DNA of 64,000 nt from the NCBI GenBank assembly GCA_903932145.1, contig CAIZFE010000028.1:1-64000 (forward strand), given 5' to 3'. The stretch is from an uncultured Rhodopila sp. Its GTDB lineage: Bacteria > Pseudomonadota > Alphaproteobacteria > Acetobacterales > Acetobacteraceae. Positions 52,367 through 60,291 of the stretch are shown here, in pieces. The notes beneath the pieces were generated by a model. The model worked only from the letters and a program-made list of their open reading frames with translations, was not told where the DNA came from and did no database searches. A program made the position numbers and the translations under genes. The first letter of the stretch is position 1. Every line of letters starts with the position of its first letter.

Positions 52367-53187
52367 AGGTCACTCTGCTGGGCACCGGAGGCTCCGCCGG
52401 TGTGCCGATGATTGGCGGTGCGGACGGCAGCGGGGACTGGGGCGATTGCGATCCGTTAGAGCCAAAGAACCGCCGGACGCGTTCGTCTATTGTCGTCGAA
52501 GGCGTGAATAATCAACGGCTTCTGGTCGATACCTCACCGGATATGCGCGGTCAGTTGCTGGATTGCCGGATACCGGGCGCGGATGCGATCCTGTTTACGC
52601 ACGCGCATGCCGACCATGTGACCGGGATCGACGATGTGCGCATTCTGAACCGCATCGCCAACCGGCCGCTGCCGGCGTTTGCTATGCCCGAAACCCTGGA
52701 GGAGCTCACACGGCGCTTCAGCTATGTGTTCCGACCGTGGGAGGGTCCGCACTTCTACCGTCCTGTTCTGGAAGCAAAACCGGTCCTCCCCGGGGAGATT
52801 TTCGAGACCGCCGGGCTAACGGTGCGCGTCTTCACGCAACGCCATGGCCGCGTCCAGTCGCTGGGTCTGCGCATTGGCGATTTCGGCTATTCCACTGATG
52901 TTGTGGAATTAAACGACAAGGCCTTCGCGGCGCTGGAGGGTGTGGACACCTGGGTGGTCGATTGCTTTCTGATCAACGGGCCACACTGGACTCACGCCGA
53001 TCTGAAGACGGTAATTGGCTGGGTCGCTCGTTTAAAGCCGCGCCGCACGGTGTTGACCCATATGGGAACAGAGATGGACTGGGCGTGGCTGCAAGCCCAT
53101 TTGCCGCCGGGGATCGAGGCCGGCTTCGACGGGATGGTTATGGAGTTTCCAGCGGCGTCTTCCACGGCTTCCACCCCGGGAACATGA
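52363..53187 (+). CDS. Metallo-beta-lactamase-fold hydrolase, PhnP-like
   Basis: A 274-residue MBL-fold enzyme. THAHADHVTGIDDV carries HxHxDH for two metals. LLGTGGSAGVPMIGG opens it like PhnP/RNase Z-type phosphodiesterases, and LTHMGTEMDW and the final histidines are near the C-terminus. It follows tatD as in other alphaproteobacteria and probably hydrolyses a cyclic phosphate or processes nucleotides; that is family inference. Its last 50 bases overlap the convergent gene at 53138. Confidence 0.9.
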   Translation: MKVTLLGTGGSAGVPMIGGADGSGDWGDCDPLEPKNRRTRSSIVVEGVNNQRLLVDTSPDMRGQLLDCRIPGADAILFTHAHADHVTGIDDVRILNRIANRPLPAFAMPETLEELTRRFSYVFRPWEGPHFYRPVLEAKPVLPGEIFETAGLTVRVFTQRHGRVQSLGLRIGDFGYSTDVVELNDKAFAALEGVDTWVVDCFLINGPHWTHADLKTVIGWVARLKPRRTVLTHMGTEMDWAWLQAHLPPGIEAGFDGMVMEFPAASSTASTPGT

Positions 53188-53632
53188 TGACGACGGGCGA
53201 CCAGAGCAAGCTGAAGGACCGGTTGACGCGGATATCCATCCGGAGCGGTGTGCCGTCGGCGTGATAGCAGATCAGCGCGCCGCGGCCGTCATCCGTGGCG
53301 TCGGACATCACTTGTTCGATTTCAACGTATTGGCGGGTGCGTTTGCCGATCCACATCAGTTTCCACTGGCCGGCTCGTGTGTAAGCGTCCGTGGCGGTCG
53401 AGTACTCGAACTTGCGGTCTTTGTCGTCCTTGATCGACACGTCGCCAACCCCGGCGGCGAAGCCCTTGGTGGAGCCGCCGGATAGTCTGCCGGCGATGCC
53501 GAGTTGGATCCAGGGCGAGCGTTGATGTGGCAGCGCCTCCAGCAGCGCCCGAGCGTCGGCTGGATCGAAATGGGTTTCGTCGCCGTAAATGAGGCGATCG
53601 ACGGCGGCGGCGATGACGAATCGGTCAACCAT
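53138..53632 (-). CDS. Hypothetical protein, 164 residues
   Basis: Start MVDRFVIAAAVDRLIYGDETHFDPADARALLEAL; a further upstream start at 53698 is possible. The sequence is mixed alpha/beta, with RQYVEIEQVMSDATDDGRGALICYHADGTPLRMDIRV and a C-terminal hydrophobic FSLLWSPVVIMFP. No signal peptide or named family. It is convergent with the MBL hydrolase and overlaps it by 50 bases, an unusual but possible arrangement. Codon-biased composition and a coherent length support it moderately. Confidence 0.5.
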   Translation of the reverse strand: MVDRFVIAAAVDRLIYGDETHFDPADARALLEALPHQRSPWIQLGIAGRLSGGSTKGFAAGVGDVSIKDDKDRKFEYSTATDAYTRAGQWKLMWIGKRTRQYVEIEQVMSDATDDGRGALICYHADGTPLRMDIRVNRSFSLLWSPVVIMFPGWKPWKTPLETP

Positions 53633-54663
53633 GATTACCCAGGGTTGCCATGAAGTTGGGTTTGATTGCAAGCGGGTTGTATTTAACATAATATTCATTA
53701 TGCGGTCTTTGTCCGAACGCAGATGAGCGGGCTATGTGGCGTGTTGCGCGAGTTCGTCGCTCCTGCGCGGATATGCCAGGCCCTGCAACCCCTCGGCATC
53801 CCGGGTTTCTGCGTTGAGTCGGCCGTTCCGCGATATTGGCCCTTTGCGTGGAGCCCGATCGCTTCCGTTGACGTCGCTGTGATAACCCGATCCGAGACGG
53901 GCGTTGTGCGGCGCTGGCATCGATCCACGTGCCAACCGCCCTTCCCCAAAAGTCAGCTCCAGCATCCGGCAGAGTCCGAATTCAGTCCGGCTCGTCGAAG
54001 CAATCGAGAGTGGTATCGGACCACTTATCAGGGACGACCACGTAGTTAGCGTCCAATGCCTGCCATGGCGTGACAGAGTCGAAGCGTCAAAACATCGATC
54101 CGTTCATCCTGTAGGCAGCCGCCATTAAGAGTGATCGTCGTTGCCAAGCTATAACTCGCTAATCGGTTGCAGTTTCAGGCATCAGTAAAATCGAAGCCAA
54201 ACGTATGCAATGGCTGCTCGGTATCCAGTCTTCGCGGGACGTCGAGGGGATGCCGTAAAATGCCCGACGTAACGCAGTGCGTTACTGTATATTGCTTCCA
54301 AAAACGCCCTGTGTCGTTGCGTCCATTCAGGTAACCAACTCCCGCTCCGTCAAAGATGAACGTAATTTCATCGAATAGATGATTTTTCGATTTGACATTT
54401 TTGTCCTGAACGCCTCTCTCGTCACGATCGGTCTGCGCCCGCCATCACGACGCCGTTAACACCGCTCGTTTTGTTAAAACGAAAACTGCTGTGTAACCAA
54501 CGTCTTCGTTAAAAACAGCGATGGAGATGGTCATCCGCCGCATAGCGCTTCGCGCTTCTCATCAGTGCGGTGCGGCGGCTATTATACTTGGCGGGTCTGC
54601 AAATCAGTGTAACCTGGTCCTGACCTCGTCCTCCCGATTCAGGTCAGCCGTGAGCCACGCCGT
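53633..54663. other. One-kilobase gene-poor gap, partly AT-richer
   Basis: No gene is convincing here. A 35-codon minus-strand frame at 53982-54086 reads FDSVTPWQALDANYVVVPDK followed by WSDTTLDCFDEPD, which looks like the tail of a lost protein, but I cannot name it. Bases 54130-54530 are visibly richer in A/T than the flanks, including CGTTTTGTTAAAACG with inverted arms near 54468-54482. Several short frames exist without ribosome sites. It may be an old insertion scar. Confidence 0.35.
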
Positions 54664-56016
54664 TTATGCCGACGCCCGGGCAAGTGCACCCGCATCGTGT
54701 GACGATGCCAAAGTCCAACACTGATCAATCAGCGCCCTGGTCCGCGCCTGGCCCAGTACCGGCACGACCAAACCGGCGAATTTCGTTTCAAGTTCCGCAT
54801 TTGTCATCGGGCGGGCGGTACTGCCGATGCCGTGTTCGATGTTCACGGTGTGCCGGCTTCCATCCGTCATGACGACCGTCACTTCCGCGGAGTCCGATGC
54901 CCGTTTCGGGTCCAGGTTCGCCGCGACCCGGTCCTGAAATGCCATCAATAAGGGATCTTTGACCGCCGTGTCCGCATCCATGTCCTGAATGCGGGCGGTG
55001 CCGCGGACGAAACACACCGCCGTCCAGTGATGCAGGCTGACATGCGCCTGCATCTCGTCCCGAGGATTGCGGTTGTTGCATAGTGCCATCGCACCCGGCG
55101 ACGCCGCAATCGCAACCGACGCGATCTGGCTTGCATCCAGCCCATAGGTCCGGCGCAGTTCCAGGCAGGCATCTATGATTGGATGAATCACGATCCCGCA
55201 CGGGTAAGGTTTATAGGTATTGCGCAAAATCTCGAACCGCTCGCCCAACCCGCCAGCCAGCGCATCGAGGTCCGGCTGGTCGGAGAAGACACTTAGATAG
55301 CCATACCGGCCCTCCAATGCGACCGGAGAGCTGGTGAACCCTGCCCGCGCCAGAAACGCCGCCCGCAGCCCCGTCTGGGCCGCCTGAGCCGGCATCAGCG
55401 GCGTGCACAGCGTTCCATGCATCGCTCGGAATCCGGCCGCCTGGGACAGCGCTATACCGATGGCCATGCGCATCGCAGGCATATCCAGACCGAGCAGACT
55501 GCCAGCCGCGACGGCAGCACCGATGCCTCCGGTAATGCCGGTGCCGGACCACGCCATCGATCCCTTCGCCGGCGGCACGGTCAACGCTTTGCAGAGCCTG
55601 CACTCCAGTTCAATGCCCAGCGCGACAGCCGCCAGGAACGCTTCCCCCGACACCAATTGCAGTTCCGCCACCGCAAACGCAGCCGACGCGACCGGGCCGG
55701 CCGGATGGACCACCGCCTGTTCGTGAGTATCATCAAAACTGTAGATGCTGGAGGCCAGACAATTGATCAGGGCCGCATGCAGGGCATCGGCTTTCCGGCC
55801 CCGGCCGAACAGCGTGACGTTCGCCGGTCCGGTAAAGCCACCCAGCGCCTTATCCGCCGTATCGACGCCGTTATGCCGCGCGCCACCTATTGTACAGCCC
55901 AGGATATTGAAGACGGACCGGAGTGCCTCTTGTCGCACGTTGGCCGGCAGGTCGCTGTACTGATGTCCGGCGGCATAAGCGGCCAGTTGCGTTGTTACGG
56001 CACTGCCGGATTGCAT
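54664..56016 (-). CDS. MmgE/PrpD-family protein
   Basis: A 450-residue protein of the 2-methylcitrate dehydratase superfamily. YSFDDTHEQAVVHPAGPVASAAFAVAE matches the active-site region, and the family's C-terminal domain is present (HVSLHHWTAVCFVRG, MTDGSRHTVNIE). The start MQSGSAVTTQLAAYAAGHQY is preferred over one nine codons upstream. It is followed by the SDR gene in a separate unit upstream on the same strand (SDR at 56085-56870, gap 68 bases), so both may be co-transcribed. True substrate may differ from 2-methylcitrate, as no prpB or prpC is near. Confidence 0.85.
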   Translation of the reverse strand: MQSGSAVTTQLAAYAAGHQYSDLPANVRQEALRSVFNILGCTIGGARHNGVDTADKALGGFTGPANVTLFGRGRKADALHAALINCLASSIYSFDDTHEQAVVHPAGPVASAAFAVAELQLVSGEAFLAAVALGIELECRLCKALTVPPAKGSMAWSGTGITGGIGAAVAAGSLLGLDMPAMRMAIGIALSQAAGFRAMHGTLCTPLMPAQAAQTGLRAAFLARAGFTSSPVALEGRYGYLSVFSDQPDLDALAGGLGERFEILRNTYKPYPCGIVIHPIIDACLELRRTYGLDASQIASVAIAASPGAMALCNNRNPRDEMQAHVSLHHWTAVCFVRGTARIQDMDADTAVKDPLLMAFQDRVAANLDPKRASDSAEVTVVMTDGSRHTVNIEHGIGSTARPMTNAELETKFAGLVVPVLGQARTRALIDQCWTLASSHDAGALARASA

Positions 56017-56084
56017 GCGATCAACTCCCGAGGCGTTGCACAAAGCTTTCCGGCGCCTGTTGGTCAGGCACCGGATACGGAACG

Positions 56085-56870
56085 TTACAAAGACCGCGTT
56101 GCACCACCGTCGATGTCAATAATGCAGCCCTGGATGAAGTCCGCTTTCCGCGACGCCAGATACGCCACGAGACTGCCGATTTCCTCGGGCTGTCCGACCC
56201 GGGTGGTGCCGTGGGAAGACACCAGGAAGGTCAACGCCTGTTCGCGGGTCATCCCGCGATCGTTCATCGTGCGCTCTACATTGCGGGTGAAACGGTCAGT
56301 TTCGATCAATCCGGGATTGATCGCATTGACCCGGACACCCCGCGGTATGCCGATATCCGCCATGGCTTTGGTGAAATTCAGCAAGGCGACATTGACTGAT
56401 CCACCAATGGTGAACTCGGCCGACCCGGCACGAGAGCCGATGCCAACGATATTCACGATGCTGCCGTGCTGTTGCTCCAAATGCGGCCACGCCGCCCGGG
56501 TCATCCGTACATAACCATGGAACTTGAGAGCGAAGCCGTCCTGCCAATCTTCCTCTGTCAAGGTGAAGAAATCGGCCCGTTTGGTCGCGCCTGCATTGTT
56601 CACCAGCAGGTCGAGCCGGCCGAAATGCGCGACTGCCGCCGCAACGGCCTGCTGCGGTGCAGCAGAATCGCGCAAATCGGCGGACAAAACCTGCACGTCG
56701 ATATTATGGGCTCGCCTGAGACCATCGGCGACACTGTGCAGCTTCTCCGAGTCGCGGGCCACAAGACAAAGACTCATGCCCTCTCTTGCGAGTTCGGCCG
56801 CGATGGCCGCACCGATACCCCGATTCGAACCGGTTACGAGTGCAACCTTTCCGTTTAATGCCAATTCCAT
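56085..56870 (-). CDS. Short-chain dehydrogenase/reductase lacking its catalytic residues
   Basis: A 261-residue SDR-fold protein. The start MELALNGKVALVTGSNRGIG gives the TGxxxGIG nucleotide site at 13-20, and NNAG is at 91-94. The catalytic tetrad is gone: the Ser position is Gly143 (IVNIVGIGSRAG), the YxxxK pair reads G156..N160 (IGGSVN), and the Asn site is Lys116. It therefore probably does not do standard hydride transfer, though relatives with this pattern are known in catabolic clusters. It lies upstream of MmgE/PrpD on the same strand. An earlier start at 56972 adds 34 unlike residues. Confidence 0.82.
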   Translation of the reverse strand: MELALNGKVALVTGSNRGIGAAIAAELAREGMSLCLVARDSEKLHSVADGLRRAHNIDVQVLSADLRDSAAPQQAVAAAVAHFGRLDLLVNNAGATKRADFFTLTEEDWQDGFALKFHGYVRMTRAAWPHLEQQHGSIVNIVGIGSRAGSAEFTIGGSVNVALLNFTKAMADIGIPRGVRVNAINPGLIETDRFTRNVERTMNDRGMTREQALTFLVSSHGTTRVGQPEEIGSLVAYLASRKADFIQGCIIDIDGGATRSL

Positions 56871-57036
56871 GTTCCACCCCAAAGGTATTATACCCCGGCA
56901 TATTGGCCCCGAACTGGACTGATCGCAAATGCCCGCACGAGCGATGCGAGATTTTGCCGAAAAATAACGCAAGGACTATGGCGCTATTATCCAATCGGTC
57001 CTATATATCGGCGGCTGAGATGCAGGAAAGAAATAT

Positions 57037-57483
57037 ATGTCAGAAGATGTGTTGGGCCTCACGGCTCAGATCGTAAGTGCCCATGTCACGAAGAACGCGG
57101 TTCCCGTTGAGGATCTGCCGGGTTTGATTCGTGAGGTTTACAAGACCTTGTCCAGTGTCGGCGAAGTCGCCGCCCCGGTTGAGGCCGCGAAGCCGGCGGT
57201 TCCGGTCACCAAGTCCGTATTCCCGGACTACGTCGTTTGCCTGGAAGACGGCAAGCAGATGACGATGCTGAAACGGCATCTGATGACCGAACACAACCTG
57301 ACGGTCGATCAGTATCGCGCCAAGTGGAGCCTGCCGTCCAGCTACCCGATGGTCGCGCCGAACTACGCTGAGACACGGTCCACGCTGGCCAAGAAGATGG
57401 GCCTGGGCCGCAGCCGCACAGTGGTTCCGCCGCCGAAGAAGATTGCCAAGAAGCCCGGCCGCAAGCCCGGCGCGCGCGCTTAG
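57037..57483 (+). CDS. MucR/Ros-family zinc-finger transcriptional regulator
   Basis: A 148-residue regulator. Residues about 65-110 form the single zinc-finger region YVVCLEDGKQMTMLKRHLMTEHNLTVDQYRAKW, with Cys, an Asp in the second-ligand place and the two His of H-x4-H, as in MucR and Ros. It binds AT-rich promoters and silences exopolysaccharide or virulence genes in relatives. The C-terminus is lysine/arginine-rich (PPPKKIAKKPGRKPGAR), likely adding non-specific DNA binding. A hairpin terminator follows. Its targets here are unknown. Confidence 0.92.
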   Translation: MSEDVLGLTAQIVSAHVTKNAVPVEDLPGLIREVYKTLSSVGEVAAPVEAAKPAVPVTKSVFPDYVVCLEDGKQMTMLKRHLMTEHNLTVDQYRAKWSLPSSYPMVAPNYAETRSTLAKKMGLGRSRTVVPPPKKIAKKPGRKPGARA

Positions 57484-57506
57484 GACTGAACTGACGCCCA
57501 ATGATC

Positions 57507-57537
57507 AACGAGGCGGCCTGTTTTTCGCCGCCTCGTT
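57507..57537 (+). terminator. Perfect 11-bp hairpin terminator after mucR-like gene
   Basis: AACGAGGCGGC (57507-57517) pairs perfectly with GCCGCCTCGTT (57527-57537) over CTGTTTTTC. It lies 24 bases past the stop of the regulator and between convergent genes, so it may end both transcripts; the loop, not the 3' side, is T-rich. Confidence 0.65.
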
Positions 57538-57599
57538 ATCTACCCGGATAAACTGTTCGGCTGGTCCGAACCAGCTTCTTCCTGTGTGTGTAGCCGGGG

Positions 57600-58400
57600 T
57601 TATCGGCCTTTGAAACCGCGAGGCTTGCGTTTCTCCTTGAACGCCAGCGCGGCCTCGCGGAAATCCTCCGTTAAATACAATCTCATCGGCGCCTGCTGAA
57701 ACGCCGCCTCTTTTGCGTAACGATCGAGGAACCACCGTCGAGCCCTAACCGTGGCACGCACCGACAACGGCGGGTTGGCGGCCACATCCCGCGCCATTGT
57801 CAAAGCAACCTCCATCAGCGTGTCCTTGGCCGCGACTCGATTGATCACGTTGGCGGCCAGCGCTTCCTCGGCGGTGAAATACCGGCCGGTTAACGAAACT
57901 TCATCTCCGAATGCCCCGGCGCCGCGAAAGTGGAATTGCGCCCAATGCTTGGCGGCACCCAACCCGCGCGAGGTTTCCGTCAACTGGAACCGGGTTCCCG
58001 CTTCTGCAACGATCAGGTCGCAGTCCAGTACCATCCCAAGTCCCAGACCCAGGACATAGCCATGCACCGCCGCGATCACCGGTTTCCAGTTGACGGACTG
58101 GAACAGCAGATCGGCGGCGTTGGCTCCGTGGCCTTGCGGGCCGCCCAGACGTTCGAACTCTTCGCGCGACCGCAACTGCCGCTGATGGACATCGGCCCCG
58201 CTACAGAACGCCCTGCCCCGGCCACACAGGATGGCAACATGTGCATCCGGGTCCAAATCGAACCGCCGCATCGCGGCCATCAACTGCCGCACGACTTCGT
58301 CGCTGACGGCATTCAGCTTTTCCGGCCGGTTCAGCGCGATCGTGGCGATATGGTCATGGCACTCATAGTCGACGTATTGCCGGTCGTCAGCGTTCTCCAT
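57600..58400 (-). CDS. Enoyl-CoA hydratase/isomerase-family protein
   Basis: A 266-residue crotonase. CSGADVHQRQLRS forms the oxyanion-hole region and RFQLTETSRGLGAAKHW the substrate side. Of the two hydratase glutamates, the first is replaced: VLGLGLGMVLDCD stands where GGGCELAM would be, while a glutamate remains in LTETSRG. It is therefore probably an isomerase, hydrolase or lyase member rather than a standard hydratase. Its first residue lies 95 bases from the divergent crotonase at 58496, so one regulatory gap serves both. Confidence 0.85.
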   Translation of the reverse strand: MENADDRQYVDYECHDHIATIALNRPEKLNAVSDEVVRQLMAAMRRFDLDPDAHVAILCGRGRAFCSGADVHQRQLRSREEFERLGGPQGHGANAADLLFQSVNWKPVIAAVHGYVLGLGLGMVLDCDLIVAEAGTRFQLTETSRGLGAAKHWAQFHFRGAGAFGDEVSLTGRYFTAEEALAANVINRVAAKDTLMEVALTMARDVAANPPLSVRATVRARRWFLDRYAKEAAFQQAPMRLYLTEDFREAALAFKEKRKPRGFKGR

Positions 58401-58495
58401 GGCGTCCTCCCTGGTGTTGTTTGGTATTGCTGTTAGCGTATCCGGGATGCAGCGGTCCGCAAAACGGCCGGACAGACAACACGAGGAACGGCACC

Positions 58496-59293
58496 ATGGA
58501 ACACGGCAGGATTCTGCTCGAAACGACCGGCGATGTCGCGGTGATGACGCTGAACGACCCCAGCGTGCTGAATGCTTTCGGGCGGAAATTGCGTGAGGAT
58601 ATGACGGTCGCGATGGATCGTGTCGAAGCCGGGCCGGCCCGCTGCCTGGTGATCACCGGAGCCGGAAGGGCGTTCTGTTCGGGCGCCAACCTGAACGATC
58701 CCGACCGAGCGAACCGGGACAGGGCGGCCGAGGCGCGCGGTGAGGCGCGGAGTGACCTGGAGGCATGGTACAACCCCATGTTCCTGCGTCTGCGGGCGCT
58801 GTCCATCCCGATCGTCACTGCCATCAACGGCATGGCGGCGGGGGCCGGCATGAGCCTCGCCCTGACGGGCGACATCCGCATCGCGGCCCGATCGGCGTCG
58901 TTCCTTCAGGCTTTCGCCCGCATCGGACTGGTGCCCGATTGCGGATCGTCGTGGCTGTTGCCGCGCATGATCGGCATGGCGCGGGCGATGGAGTTGTCGT
59001 TGCTGGCCGAACGCCTGCCGGCCGAGACCGCCTTGTCCTGGGGCCTGATCAACCGGCTGGAAGACGACGCCGCCCTGATGCCCAAAGCCATGGACATGGC
59101 GCGCGCCCTCGCCGCCGGCCCCAGATCGCTGGGTTTGATCCGGCAGATGTACTGGGAGGGCATGGATAACCGCTACAGCGAGCAACTCGATCTGGAAGCA
59201 AAACTACAAAGTCAGGCCGGCATGACGCGCGACTTCGAGGAAGGTGTCGCGGCGTTCCGGGAAAAGCGGCCGGCCCAATTCATCGGTCAATAA
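58496..59293 (+). CDS. Crotonase-family protein, PaaG-like isomerase
   Basis: A 265-residue protein. The start MEHGRILLETTGDVAVM has a GAGGA site upstream and replaces a start 25 codons earlier. AGAGMSLALTGDIRIAARSASFLQAFARIGLVPDCGSSWLLPRM matches PaaG, the ring-1,2-epoxyphenylacetyl-CoA isomerase, whose active aspartate is in the VPD segment; neither hydratase glutamate is present. Such enzymes shift a double bond in CoA thioesters. It is followed 17 bases later by an LLM oxidoreductase, so the two form a small catabolic operon. Confidence 0.87.
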   Translation: MEHGRILLETTGDVAVMTLNDPSVLNAFGRKLREDMTVAMDRVEAGPARCLVITGAGRAFCSGANLNDPDRANRDRAAEARGEARSDLEAWYNPMFLRLRALSIPIVTAINGMAAGAGMSLALTGDIRIAARSASFLQAFARIGLVPDCGSSWLLPRMIGMARAMELSLLAERLPAETALSWGLINRLEDDAALMPKAMDMARALAAGPRSLGLIRQMYWEGMDNRYSEQLDLEAKLQSQAGMTRDFEEGVAAFREKRPAQFIGQ

Positions 59294-59310
59294 CAGGGAA
59301 ATTCGTTCAT

Positions 59311-60135
59311 ATGCGTATAGGCATTGTTACCATCCCGTCGGCGGTTGAAACCGGACCGGCGGTCGTTGAACATGTTACAATGATCGCCCGGCAGGTCGAG
59401 GCATTGGGCTTTCACGGTCTTTGGGTCACCGATGCGTTTGCCCGGGGCAAACCAACACTCGATCCGTTGATCCTGTTGGGGGCGCTGGCGACACAAACGT
59501 CGCGCATCGAGTTAGGAACTTGCGTGGTGCAAGTTCCGTTGCGGCACCCGGTTGAACACGCCCATCGGGTTCAGACGCTGAACGCACTGTCCGGCGGGCG
59601 CTTCCGTTTCGGTGTCGGCAGCGGATCGACCAGGAACGATTTCGACGCAGTGCAGGTGGATTATGACGCCCGGTTTAAACTGCTGACCTCTTACCTTGAA
59701 GTCATGCGCAAGGTTTGGGCCGGTGAGCCGGTGTACGGCCCTGCCCTGTCCGTTTGGCCCGGCACCGAGGGCGGTCCTCCGGTTCTACTGGGAGCGTGGC
59801 GCAGTGAACGATGGATCAACCTGTCGGCGACAGTACTGCAAGGCTGGATTGCGTCCGGGATTCATACATCTTGGGAAGACCTGGAGATCGGCGTCAAAAT
59901 GTTCCGCGCCGCCGGCGGAAAGCGGGCCGTTCTGGCGAATATCTTCGTCGATTTCCGCGATACTCCGGGTAATCTGCCATTCACGCATGTGCCGAAGATT
60001 ACCTTGTTCTGTTCGCCAAGAGAGGCCAAGGACAGGCTGAAACGATTGGAGGACACCGGGATCGATGACGCATTGCTGGTGGTTCCGTCCGGCGATCCGG
60101 GGCAACTGGAGAGGATCGCGGAACTACAAGTCTGA
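59311..60135 (+). CDS. LLM-class flavin-dependent oxidoreductase (short)
   Basis: A 274-residue luciferase-like oxidoreductase. MRIGIVTIPSAVETGPAVVEHVTMIARQVEALGFHGLWVTD opens the TIM barrel, and LSGGRFRFGVGSGSTRNDF fits the flavin/F420 pocket. It is shorter than the protein at 158-1117. It lies directly after the PaaG-like gene, with AGGGA upstream, and is closed by the hairpin at 60148. It may oxidise a CoA-linked or aromatic intermediate; substrate unknown. Confidence 0.85.
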   Translation: MRIGIVTIPSAVETGPAVVEHVTMIARQVEALGFHGLWVTDAFARGKPTLDPLILLGALATQTSRIELGTCVVQVPLRHPVEHAHRVQTLNALSGGRFRFGVGSGSTRNDFDAVQVDYDARFKLLTSYLEVMRKVWAGEPVYGPALSVWPGTEGGPPVLLGAWRSERWINLSATVLQGWIASGIHTSWEDLEIGVKMFRAAGGKRAVLANIFVDFRDTPGNLPFTHVPKITLFCSPREAKDRLKRLEDTGIDDALLVVPSGDPGQLERIAELQV

Positions 60136-60147
60136 CGCTTGATCTCC

Positions 60148-60177
60148 GGGGGCGGCTGTATCGTGACCGCCGCCCCC
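60148..60177 (+). terminator. Hairpin ending the PaaG-LLM transcript
   Basis: GGGGGCGGC (60148-60156) pairs perfectly with GCCGCCCCC (60169-60177) around a 12-base loop, 13 bases after the stop codon. There is no T-tract directly after; a TTTATTTTTT run occurs about 29 bases later. Confidence 0.6.
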
Positions 60178-60291
60178 ATCACGGCGACCGCAAAATCCCG
60201 GCGTTTATTTTTTCACACATATAACATCGCATAGCCCCTCACGGTGACTGATTTGACTTTGGCCAATCAGCCCGTCCAACAGGAAACCGCG

